DNA of 64,000 nt, taken from positions 203,541 to 267,540 of the forward strand of contig JAPPIK010000024.1 of assembly GCA_028820655.1 (NCBI GenBank). The letters run 5' to 3'. The stretch is from Candidatus Poribacteria bacterium. Its GTDB lineage: Bacteria; Poribacteria; WGA-4E; JAJDTR01. This document shows, piece by piece, positions 55,771 to 63,974 of the stretch. A program made the translations under genes and the position numbers. The stretch's first letter is position 1; each line of letters begins with the position of its first letter. The notes beneath the pieces are model-generated. The model did no database searches, was not told the DNA's origin, and saw only the letters and a list, made by a program, of their open reading frames with translations.

Positions 55771-55903
55771 TCTGCCCACCATTTTCCACATTATCTGCTC
55801 GCTTGGTCGCTTTGTGCACCCGACACGAAATCTTACATATCTTGCATTATAGTCTGACAATCGCTGATCCTACACGCTTCGACTTGGGATTCTCCAAGCC
55901 GCT

Positions 55904-57184
55904 TCACTCTTCTCCGGACGGCTTCTCCGAGAAGCTGTCTTTTTCAATGATGGCCGTATTCATCATTCCCCATTCCATGCTTTCAGGTCCGGCGTCAGAC
56001 CACTCCCCTGAATACTCCATCAATACATAATCTTCGTCGCCCCAGCCGGAGTCCTTCGGTTCATGTGGTCCCCAATTGGTATAGGTAACCGGTTCACCGC
56101 TCGCCCAAACCCACTCTCCCTCGTTTGGATGATCGGTCAACCCAATCCAACAGCGTTCAGGCTTGAAAATCTTCACCAGCCACTCCTGTTCAACCGCATC
56201 CGAGATTGAGACCAGATACGCTCCTTCGGCGGCAGCTTGGCTGTTTGCATCATCCCAACTCCCGCAGCGGATTCGCTTGTAGGCGTGTCCGTTTTCCGGA
56301 TTCACCACCCACGCGCCCATATCTCCCGGTACCGATGATGTGGGCGATTTGGCAGCCGCTTCGACTCGACCGGCCGCCAAATCTGCGAGAGTCGGCCGCC
56401 TTTCAAGGGTAAAGACCAAATCCTCTTTGTTTTCCCCCTTTCTAAGTAGGAACGGTTCCGCTGTGGCAGTGAATCCTCGATAAACCACCGTGACCGTGTA
56501 GTACGCCGCCTCATCGACTTGGAATACAAAGTACCCTTCGGCGTCCGTCTCGCCTGAGGTACCGGAGCTGCCACTACCCATTCCATCGGTAAAACGTTGG
56601 CTTGCATTGATCTGAATATTCGCGCTGGCAAGCGGAGTTCCGTCGGGGAACACTATTCTGCCTCGAATGTACTGCCGAGACCTCACTCTTATCTCAACGT
56701 TCTCAATGTGCGTGTCCGGTTTGATGGCAAACACGATTCCGTCAAAAGCAAATGGCCGATGTGGGTACACTGTCACCGAACCGACTTTCATGGATAGAAT
56801 GTCGTGGCCAGCCGCGGACTCATGGTCAGTCCTAGATTTGAAGACCGAGTCCAATCGCACCTTTATCGGAGCGATGTCGCTGATGGAAAAGCGTCCCTCA
56901 TCGTCGGTACGCGATTTGCGCGATCCCATTAACGCTATGATTCCTTGAAGCCACGAATCATTGATGCTTTCAACCGAATCGGGAGAAACTGGGGTAAGGA
57001 TTAACCTGAATTCGGGGACAGGGTTTCCCTTCAAATCGAGGACACGACCGGATAGTGAACAGGAAGATACTAGAGCGGTACTTTGTGGCGACGCCGCGAG
57101 CATAATTACCACAGTGGCCGTGAATAGCCAAGAATTTTCTCGTATCGGCCCGAGAATCGAATGCTTGAAATGAGCACAATTCAT
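55904..57184 (-). CDS. Membrane/exported carboxypeptidase-regulatory plus C-type-lectin-like protein
   Basis: A 426-residue paralog of the sensor half of the upstream sigma-fusion gene, but with no sigma domain. It has one N-terminal hydrophobic helix (SWLFTATVVIMLAASPQ) and carboxypeptidase-regulatory-like beta domains (CSLSGRVLDLKGNPVPEFRL; IRGRIVFPDGTPLASANIQI). The C-terminal C-type-lectin-like domain has GAYLVSISDAVEQEWLV, CWIGLTDHPNEGEWVWASGE and PVTYTNWGPHEP. AAGGAGG lies eight bases before this ATG; a longer frame to 57232 is not needed. It is 75 bp downstream of the fusion gene and probably co-transcribed. Likely outer-face ligand binder; ligand unknown. Confidence 0.82.
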   Translation of the reverse strand: MNCAHFKHSILGPIRENSWLFTATVVIMLAASPQSTALVSSCSLSGRVLDLKGNPVPEFRLILTPVSPDSVESINDSWLQGIIALMGSRKSRTDDEGRFSISDIAPIKVRLDSVFKSRTDHESAAGHDILSMKVGSVTVYPHRPFAFDGIVFAIKPDTHIENVEIRVRSRQYIRGRIVFPDGTPLASANIQINASQRFTDGMGSGSSGTSGETDAEGYFVFQVDEAAYYTVTVVYRGFTATAEPFLLRKGENKEDLVFTLERRPTLADLAAGRVEAAAKSPTSSVPGDMGAWVVNPENGHAYKRIRCGSWDDANSQAAAEGAYLVSISDAVEQEWLVKIFKPERCWIGLTDHPNEGEWVWASGEPVTYTNWGPHEPKDSGWGDEDYVLMEYSGEWSDAGPESMEWGMMNTAIIEKDSFSEKPSGEE

Positions 57185-57259
57185 GATTCCTGCCTCCTTT
57201 GCGTGGTTGCTCGTGAAATGGTTAAGAACCACATAGTTGAATGACGCGAATTTGGCGGT

Positions 57260-59437
57260 TCACCGACTCGTGGTTGGCGTTGAGGAGGTACCGGTCTTTT
57301 CGATGATAGCCATTCGAACTATCTTCCACTTCGGGTTTCCGGGCCGCACATTGTACCATTTTCCATCCGGTGTGAGCCCCATGAAGACATAATCTCCTTC
57401 GCCGTGATCGGAATCCGACGGTTCGGCGGGCGCCCAGTTTCTGTAGGTAACCGGATCGCCGTTCATCCATTTCCATTCACCCTCCTTCTCAGAATCGGCT
57501 AATCCGATCCAATAGGGCGCCGTCCCAAAGACATTCACGAGCCATTCCTGCTCCGCGGCGCCGCTAATCGAAACCAAGTATGCACCTTCGCTCATGGCTT
57601 CCGCTTGAGCGTCTTCCCGACTCTCGCAATGAATGCTTCTGTAGGCGTGCCCGTTCGAGGGATTCATAACCCACGCACCGTCGCGGTCAGGTTCGACCGG
57701 AGCGGGAGTTGGCTTGATGGAAATCGGCGGGCTGTCGAGTGTTAAGACCAAGTCATCGCGGCGCTGTCCCGCTTCAAGTGCGAACTGCTCCGAGTTTGCC
57801 GATAGCCCTTGAAATTCAATCGCAACCGTGTAAAATGCGGGTTCCTCCACGTAGAGCACAATGTATCCTTCACCATCTGACCGGGTCGCGCCGCCGCTCT
57901 CACCTCGGCCCTCCCCTTTAAAATCTTGATGTCGTAGACTGGTTTGAACTTCGGCGTTTGTGAGGGGTGTGCCGTCGGCGAAGACGATTCGCCCTCGAAT
58001 TCGCATTCGAGGTCTCACTACGACCTCAATATTTTCAAGGTGGGTTCCCGGCTCAATCGTAAATGTAATTCCGCCGAAAGGGGCCCGCTCCCGTCTGGAC
58101 GGGTAAAAAGTCATTACGCCGATGTCAATCGATACTACCTCGGAGGCGGCGAGATTATCCTGATTAAGATCATCTGGCGGCGTGTCGCCGTCCATGTAGT
58201 TAGGTTGCGGCATGAATTGAATAGGAAACGGTTTAATCCCAGCAATCGAAAACCGTCCCTCTTCATCCGTATCCGATTTTAGCGTCAGGGCTTGTGCGCC
58301 TCCATTGAGCCCCTCAAACATGAAAAACGGCTGAATCTCCCCATCCACAGAATAAATTGGCGCAACAGCCAACGGGAACCCGGCTATCGGATTTCCGTCT
58401 GTGTCAACAACACGGCCGGAAAACGCAAGTTTTTCGGAGTCGCTCCCCGTCATTGCAGCCGCAAATTGCGGATTAGCGGGATTCGCACCGCCGGCACTTG
58501 ATGTGCTCGCTCGGCCAGTTAACTGACTGATTCGCTCCGTGGAGGCGTGCCTGGAGCCGCCTAGTGTCCGCTTTGCCATCGGTACCGGAACACCTGGAAT
58601 CGATGCGCGTGTGGAATACGAAACGGGCTCAACTAGTGCGACCGCTATGGGCGTTCGGCTTGTGTTTGATGGCGCCGCGCCGATTTGAAGTGACGAAAAT
58701 GCCGTCAGTGAATCGTCTCGCGATCCAACAAGCCCAATAAAGATGCACAGTGCCGTAATCAGTGAAAATACAGTCTTGCCAACGGCTGTGCCGCTCCACG
58801 AAAATCCCATCGTTGGCGCCGGTGTGTGACGAATCTGTTCCATCATTTGCATGAGAAACCCTCCTGTCAGTTTGTGGGTTTTCAGGAGTCTACCGTACCG
58901 TTCGGACAGTGCGTTACCAAGTTGTTGACGGGCGCGATGCAACTTGGTCTTTACCGTGTTCACGGAGACACCGAGGAATTCTGAAATCTCCTTCAACGTA
59001 CAGCCACCCATATAAAACATCGACACGGCGACCCGATTTTCGTCGGAGAGCGCCGCGATTGCCTGCTCAAGGTCCACCCGCCAGCCCTCTGCGGGCACAG
59101 CGTGCACCGGTTCAACCCGTAGGTCATTGTCCGACGCATCGGTCAGAACAACCTCGTGCTGACGTGTTTTCGCAGCCCGTGCCAACCAGCGGTTGCATTC
59201 GTTCGACATGATGGTATACAGCCAACTTCTGAAGCGGTGCGGATGCCGCAGTGCATAGAGATTGCGGTATGCGCGCAAGAACACCTCCTGCATAACATCC
59301 TGCGCATCCGTCTCGTTCCTGACCTTTTGAAAGGCGTAGGCGAAGACCATCTCCTGATACTTGTGCACGAGAACGCCGAACGCATCTCGATCGCCCCCGA
59401 GCGTTTGGGATACTAACTGTTCATCGGCTGAATACAT
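57260..59437 (-). CDS. ECF sigma factor fused to membrane-anchored C-type-lectin-like sensor
   Basis: A 725-residue fusion. Residues ~5-75 are sigma region 2 (DAFGVLVHKYQEMVFAYAFQ, ETDAQDVMQEVFLRAYRNL). About 127-180 is region 4 with its helix-turn-helix (ISEFLGVSVNTVKTKLHRAR). A single transmembrane helix (KTVFSLITALCIFIGLVG, ~217-235) follows. Beyond it are carboxypeptidase-regulatory-like domains (FSGRVVDTDGNPIAGF near 337) and a C-type-lectin-like domain from ~600 (GAYLVSISGAAEQEWLV, WIGLADSEKEGEWKWM). The topology puts sigma inside and lectin outside. A GTG at 59533 would add 32 residues; the inner ATG gives the usual ECF N-terminus. Residue 196 is an ATG with a strong ribosome site. No separate anti-sigma gene is seen. 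C-terminally extended ECFs are known, but control here is inferred. Confidence 0.85.
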   Translation of the reverse strand: MYSADEQLVSQTLGGDRDAFGVLVHKYQEMVFAYAFQKVRNETDAQDVMQEVFLRAYRNLYALRHPHRFRSWLYTIMSNECNRWLARAAKTRQHEVVLTDASDNDLRVEPVHAVPAEGWRVDLEQAIAALSDENRVAVSMFYMGGCTLKEISEFLGVSVNTVKTKLHRARQQLGNALSERYGRLLKTHKLTGGFLMQMMEQIRHTPAPTMGFSWSGTAVGKTVFSLITALCIFIGLVGSRDDSLTAFSSLQIGAAPSNTSRTPIAVALVEPVSYSTRASIPGVPVPMAKRTLGGSRHASTERISQLTGRASTSSAGGANPANPQFAAAMTGSDSEKLAFSGRVVDTDGNPIAGFPLAVAPIYSVDGEIQPFFMFEGLNGGAQALTLKSDTDEEGRFSIAGIKPFPIQFMPQPNYMDGDTPPDDLNQDNLAASEVVSIDIGVMTFYPSRRERAPFGGITFTIEPGTHLENIEVVVRPRMRIRGRIVFADGTPLTNAEVQTSLRHQDFKGEGRGESGGATRSDGEGYIVLYVEEPAFYTVAIEFQGLSANSEQFALEAGQRRDDLVLTLDSPPISIKPTPAPVEPDRDGAWVMNPSNGHAYRSIHCESREDAQAEAMSEGAYLVSISGAAEQEWLVNVFGTAPYWIGLADSEKEGEWKWMNGDPVTYRNWAPAEPSDSDHGEGDYVFMGLTPDGKWYNVRPGNPKWKIVRMAIIEKTGTSSTPTTSR
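58852..58865 (-). promoter_or_regulatory. Internal ribosome-binding site and ATG inside the sigma-sensor gene
   Basis: On the minus strand AGGAGGG, six bases, ATG, in frame, exactly between the sigma part and the transmembrane/sensor part. It would give a 530-residue sensor-only product. The same junction in the paralog at the window edge is split by a stop codon, suggesting this gene joined two formerly separate cistrons. Confidence 0.55.
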
Positions 59438-59872
59438 AACACGCACCAAATCGAAGATCAAGTCCAGCTTCAGCGCATCGGATTGAACACAATTGCTATT
59501 AAGACCCTTGTAATAGGAAAAAGGTTCTTCCACAAGGAAAAAAGATTTGGTTCATGTTCTCTGACATGAAGCTCAATCGTTCCTAACGGGTGCGGCTGCT
59601 CAGGGCGCACGCTCTTCCGAAGATGTGTCATCACCGTGTCGGTCAAAAACTGCTGCGATGGCTTAATTTGTCGCATTGATTTTAGGAAACGTAGATATGC
59701 ATTCTCTATTGCGACGGGTATTATAATACGGACTGCTTCCACGTTTGTATCCGAATCGAACACAACTTTGCCGGAATCGACATATCCGAAAATGACATTC
59801 CAACACGGACAGATTTGACCCGTGCTGCTCGAGGTGGAAGAGAAAACGGAAAGACAGGAGGGGTAGACAACC
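59438..59872. other. Interval between the sigma-sensor gene and the divergent kinase-like gene
   Basis: No firm gene. On the minus strand a frame open from 59904 to 59470 contains protein-like sequence (VVFDSDTNVEAVRIIIPVAI, HPLGTIELHVREHEP), but it has no good start or ribosome site and overlaps the kinase-like gene's first codons. It may be a small unrecognised gene upstream of the sigma factor or a chance frame. Promoters for both divergent genes must lie here; none is clear. Confidence 0.3.
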
Positions 59873-60595
59873 ATGGTACATCCGCTGCTAGATGTTGGCC
59901 GCAACGACCAGGACTCCGAGCCTTAACTTCGTACCGCCGGCGATGTATTCGCGGTTTTTGACGAAGAAATTCAGGGTTCCGGGGACATTTCATACGGTGT
60001 ACGGACGGCGGGAGAACGAGATTTCGTGAAAACAGCCGGAAACCCGGAAAACCCGGATTCCTATCTGAATCACGCCGAAAGGGTGTCCGTGCTCCGCAAC
60101 GCCGCAAAAAAACGCAACCAACCGGGTTCAACTTTTCAACGATTCAGGGGACTCCCGTCCGAGGAGATATTGCACGTCCTCGACCAAATTTACGAGTTGC
60201 ACCATCTGCTTGCACAAAAGGGCTGGATTGCGGTTGATTTCTACGACGGCTGCATGATCTACGATTTCCGACATCAGAAGTTTCACATCATAGACTTGGA
60301 CCTTTACCGTGACGCTCCGTTTGTAAACGAGATGGGAAGGCTGTTCGGCTCGATCCGCTTCATGGCGCCCGAAGAGTTCGAGCTGGGCGCACGGATCGAT
60401 GAACGTACGAACGTGTTCACGATGGGACGAACCGCCGCCGTATTTTTGTCGGATGGGACACTGGATCGGGATCCGTTTCGCGGCAGTGACGCGCAATACG
60501 AGGTTATACGCCGCGCCTGTCTGGATGATCGAAGCGAACGCTTCGATTCGATGGAGGGATTCTATCGCGCATGGAGGCAGACGTGTCGCGAATAA
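59873..60595 (+). pseudogene. Serine/threonine-kinase-like protein with in-frame TAA at codon 18
   Basis: An ATG with AGGAGGGG nine bases upstream starts MVHPLLDVGRNDQDSEP, then TAA (59924-59926). The same frame then gives a kinase-like N-lobe (AGDVFAVFDEE, GERDFVKTAG with the candidate ATP-binding Lys), an alpha-C-like NHAERVSVLRN, a degenerate catalytic loop (GWIAVDFYDGCMIYDF), DLD in place of DFG, and FMAPEEF for the APE motif. A GTG at 60026 could start a shorter 189-residue protein lacking the N-lobe. The missing HRD and DFG motifs suggest a pseudokinase even without the stop. Confidence 0.75.
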
Positions 60596-60601
60596 TGGGC
60601 A

Positions 60602-61387
60602 TTAGTCAGAAACCTCCTCCAGCAGTTCGCGCCCGTTCAGCGACTGCACCGGCCGGTTGTTATTGTCAATAATCGCTTTGAATGCGGCGATTTGCGCTCC
60701 GGACATTTCAATGGGAGATTTAAGCACAAACCACTTTACTCCTTCTGAACACGGCGGGGTTGTCAACGATCCTTCGTAGCGGTACGTATGCCTCGGGCTC
60801 GGCAATAATTCATCGGCATTGAAGGTGACACTCTCAACGCTCTTCGCTTGTCCCGGGGCGGTTGGCAGATGCGCCCATATGGGATTGAACGCGGCGTTCT
60901 CCCGCCCGCGCCGAATAAGCGCTCCAACGACAGCCAACGCGCCATCGTCGCTTGTGTGAACGAGGTGCATCTCCATGTCAAGTGATTTGCCCGTTACCGT
61001 ATGTTCGCTCGGCGCGTGAAAATGGAATTGTAGCAGTTGAAATCGAGCACCGTCAACCTCTAGCCAACTTCCCTTGGGATACGTAACTTCAATCGTGTGA
61101 CCATTATTGCGGATGGTCAATGTCGCCGGTTGGTAGTTGATGGTTATGCCGGGAAGATTTGCGCGTATGGGGTTTGCAATGTCTATCGGCGATTGGTGCG
61201 TACCAACGGAGCAGAGATGGTATTCCGGGGAGAGTTTCCCCCAGACAGCCGGACCGCTTTCCACCTCATAACCCCACTTGAGGTGCTCGGGCTGAGATAG
61301 GCGATTCTCCGACTTCGCACAACTCGACATACACACGAGGGCGCACATGACACTACCGACACCAAACAGTGTTGGATAACTACCCAT
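60602..61387 (-). CDS. Alpha-class carbonic anhydrase, probable lipoprotein
   Basis: A 261-residue alpha carbonic anhydrase, catalysing reversible CO2 hydration outside the cytoplasm. Motifs: THQSPIDI, the zinc histidines in FHFHAPSEH (near residue 122) and MHLVH, and SLTTPPCSEGVKWFV. The N-terminus (GVGSVMCALVCMSSCAKS) is a signal peptide ending in a plausible lipobox MSSC, so it is likely lipid-anchored in the periplasm or on the surface. AAGGAGAG lies before this ATG; the frame extends to 61519 but without support. The stop lies six bases from the end of the convergent kinase-like gene. All three zinc ligands appear present, so it should be active. Confidence 0.92.
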   Translation of the reverse strand: MGSYPTLFGVGSVMCALVCMSSCAKSENRLSQPEHLKWGYEVESGPAVWGKLSPEYHLCSVGTHQSPIDIANPIRANLPGITINYQPATLTIRNNGHTIEVTYPKGSWLEVDGARFQLLQFHFHAPSEHTVTGKSLDMEMHLVHTSDDGALAVVGALIRRGRENAAFNPIWAHLPTAPGQAKSVESVTFNADELLPSPRHTYRYEGSLTTPPCSEGVKWFVLKSPIEMSGAQIAAFKAIIDNNNRPVQSLNGRELLEEVSD

Positions 61388-61480
61388 CAATTCTCTCCTT
61401 TTTCTTTCTAACAATTGTGCCGCGAGTCGCAAACGGGCTCTTGGGTGTTTGACTAGTGGTAACTTTGAACCAACATTATA

Positions 61481-61501
61481 CCGCAAACTGTTAGTTTGCG
61501 G
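61481..61501. repeat. CT-GTT-AG hairpin
   Basis: ccgcaaact-gtt-agtttgcgg, a 9-bp perfect stem, same as the one at 12402 and covarying with the one at 33591. It lies between the carbonic anhydrase start and the end of the next minus-strand gene. Confidence 0.8.
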
Positions 61502-61634
61502 AGATCCCAATGTAACCATTTGTGCTGCAAGTCATCGCTATCCGCAAAACACCGATTATCATGGCAACCACCGGAATCATACAAATCTCGGTTTAGATGA
61601 ATGCCAATCCCACCCAAAAGAACCCGCAGGCAGT

Positions 61635-63974
61635 TCAATTCGCGAGAAGAACCTGAATCCGATCTTGAAGATTCAAAGGGTACGCGATGTCGGCAATTTC
61701 GCCTTTCCGGTTAATGAGAATAACCGGATCGCCCCACCCAATAGCGTATCGATCAAACGTTTCGCCTCTCGCGCTGAGGATTTTCGTCTCGCCGTCAAGC
61801 GCGACAGGGTAGATGAGCGACTTTTCCTTGATAATACGCCTGGCACCGTCGACATCTGTCGCTGCGGGACACACGGCGATGCAAACGAGCCCTTTCTTCA
61901 GATAGGATTTCTGTAAGAAATTCAATACGTCTATACAGAGTACGTTATCCGAGTCACTCAAATCCCAAAAATAGAGCGCGATTACCTTTCCTTTCAATTC
62001 TCCGATAGAGATCGATCGCCCGGTCAACCACTCTGCAACCTTCAGCTCCGGCGCCGATTTACCCATCAGGGCCTCCAGGCGCACCTTTGCCTCCTGCGCG
62101 TACATCTCCTCTGTCTGATGTTCTGCTTCCTGATCCCATACCGATTTGACGGCATTCCCCGGCAGCAAGGTAAGATCAGCGATCTGGGTCATCGCCTCTG
62201 TCGCGGTGAACTCATCGGTAGCCGCAGCAAAATACCCTCCCGTGTACGGATGCGCGTTAATAATGTACTTTTCGCCTGCGATGAACCTAACCCCGTGGTA
62301 TCGACCATCGTTGTCCGTCACGGCAACGTTTGTGCCGACCAATGATCCTTTCTGGTCGTCCCACTGGGTCAGAACGATGGATACGCCGGGAATCGGTTCT
62401 CCGTTTTGGTCGACCACTCGTCCGGAAACCTCCACCTGCTCGTACCGTTCCATCCGAATCTCAACCTGCACCCCCGGCTGGAATTCCACCTCTGCCGTAC
62501 CGCGCAATCCGCGTTCGATGTGCTCTGCTCTGAGGAATAGTGGTTGACCGGGCCAAAGTCCGCCGAGGGTATACTCGCCGTGTTCATTGGATTTTCCGCC
62601 CTCCGGCACCACCCTCGTCCATTCCTCGGTAACCCGCGCCCCTGCGACCGGCTTGCCGGCTTTCGTTAACATCCGAATGACCAACTCGATACCCTTTGCG
62701 AATTGAAAATCAACAGTGGCTGTTTCGCCTTCAACGACATGCACAACTCTTGACACCTCACCGATGTCCTCGTAATCCCGAGGCGCCCGTGTAAACACGA
62801 GCGCCTGCCCCGGTGCGGCGTGGATTCGATAGACGCCGGTTTCGTCCGTTGCTGCACGGTGACGCCTCCCCAGAGATTCGGGATGAGCGGCGTCGTGAAA
62901 ATATACATTGTGGTTGGCGATCGGCTCGCCGGTATCTGTGTCAATCACTCGACCGGTGATAACGCCGCACCGAATTAAACTGAGGTCTACATCGGATACC
63001 GTCTGTCCCTCCGTCACCAGAATGTGTCCCTTGGGGATAGCCGTCCAACCATCGGGACCTATCCCAAGGGAGAGGTCGTACAGGCCGCGCGGCAGGTTTT
63101 TCACGACGAAAACCCCGTTTTCATCGACGCGTGCCTCCCCTCTCCCATGAGACAAATCTGTTCCACGCACCGTAACGGCCGCGTCTGTTACCGGCTCGCC
63201 GGTATCGGCGTAAGTGATGCGCCCCTCAATTCTGCCTTCGCGCTTCAGTCGGATCTCAAGCCCCTGCGCGCCAACCGGTACGCCGATGCGGTCAGCATTT
63301 GCGTACCCGGATGCCTGGATATAGAGAATTGTCATAGCGCTTTGAGGTAGATTACGGAAAACAAACTCACCCCTCTCATCGGTCTCGGCGAGAGGCATAT
63401 GATGAAATATGTTCAGCATCGAATTATCCTGGCGATGAGGCGACATCCGGTCTACACTCATCAAGAATTGAATTCTTACCTCCGCGTTGGAAATGGGTTC
63501 GTCGGAGGGATTCAATATTCGCCCGGAGATCTTCCCCGGCGCATCGAGTGGAATCTCAATATTCGTCGTGTTTTCGAGTGGAAAATTCCGCCACTGGTTT
63601 GCGTAATCGTCGTGTGTAATGAGGATGTCCAAGCGCCCGCCCGACTTTCTCGGCGCGGGACGCGGCATCTCAAAGCGAAACGTCCCATCCGTCGCCGTAC
63701 GAGCGACGAGTTGGGTAGCCTGCCAATTCACGGCGTACAGAATCTCCGCGCCCGCTACCGGATCACCGCTGCTATTGGCAACGCGCCCGGAAAAGGTAAA
63801 ATTCTCCTTCGTGTTTCCCCTACCTCCGCCCCCGGCGGTATCAGGATTTCCAATTAAGAATAGCAAAACACAAAGCGCTGCAGTTAGCGCGAATAGGGTT
63901 TTGTGCACAGCTAAACTCCTAGCGGCTGCCATCGCCCATCCCGGTGTTTGGCGAATCTGTTCCTTTATCCGCAT
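61635..63974 (-). CDS. Membrane-anchored carboxypeptidase-regulatory repeat protein with thioredoxin-fold C-terminus
   Basis: A 779-residue protein: N-terminal transmembrane helix (KTLFALTAALCVLLFLIG), then about six carboxypeptidase-regulatory-like beta domains (FSGRVANSSGDPVAGAEI, GRIEGRITYADTGEPVTDAA, VEVSGRVVDQNGEPIPGVSI). The C-terminus is a TlpA/AhpC-like thioredoxin-fold domain (GKSAPELKVAEWLTG, LKGKVIALYFWDLSDSD). No CxxC follows that strand, so disulfide chemistry is unlikely. The N-terminal FLMRIKEQIRQTP resembles FLMQMMEQIRHTP at the sigma-sensor junction. An in-frame TAA lies 18 bases upstream of the ATG (63993-63995), so an upstream sigma factor, if present beyond the window, is a separate ORF. 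The start lacks a good ribosome site. Confidence 0.78.
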   Translation of the reverse strand: MRIKEQIRQTPGWAMAAARSLAVHKTLFALTAALCVLLFLIGNPDTAGGGGRGNTKENFTFSGRVANSSGDPVAGAEILYAVNWQATQLVARTATDGTFRFEMPRPAPRKSGGRLDILITHDDYANQWRNFPLENTTNIEIPLDAPGKISGRILNPSDEPISNAEVRIQFLMSVDRMSPHRQDNSMLNIFHHMPLAETDERGEFVFRNLPQSAMTILYIQASGYANADRIGVPVGAQGLEIRLKREGRIEGRITYADTGEPVTDAAVTVRGTDLSHGRGEARVDENGVFVVKNLPRGLYDLSLGIGPDGWTAIPKGHILVTEGQTVSDVDLSLIRCGVITGRVIDTDTGEPIANHNVYFHDAAHPESLGRRHRAATDETGVYRIHAAPGQALVFTRAPRDYEDIGEVSRVVHVVEGETATVDFQFAKGIELVIRMLTKAGKPVAGARVTEEWTRVVPEGGKSNEHGEYTLGGLWPGQPLFLRAEHIERGLRGTAEVEFQPGVQVEIRMERYEQVEVSGRVVDQNGEPIPGVSIVLTQWDDQKGSLVGTNVAVTDNDGRYHGVRFIAGEKYIINAHPYTGGYFAAATDEFTATEAMTQIADLTLLPGNAVKSVWDQEAEHQTEEMYAQEAKVRLEALMGKSAPELKVAEWLTGRSISIGELKGKVIALYFWDLSDSDNVLCIDVLNFLQKSYLKKGLVCIAVCPAATDVDGARRIIKEKSLIYPVALDGETKILSARGETFDRYAIGWGDPVILINRKGEIADIAYPLNLQDRIQVLLAN

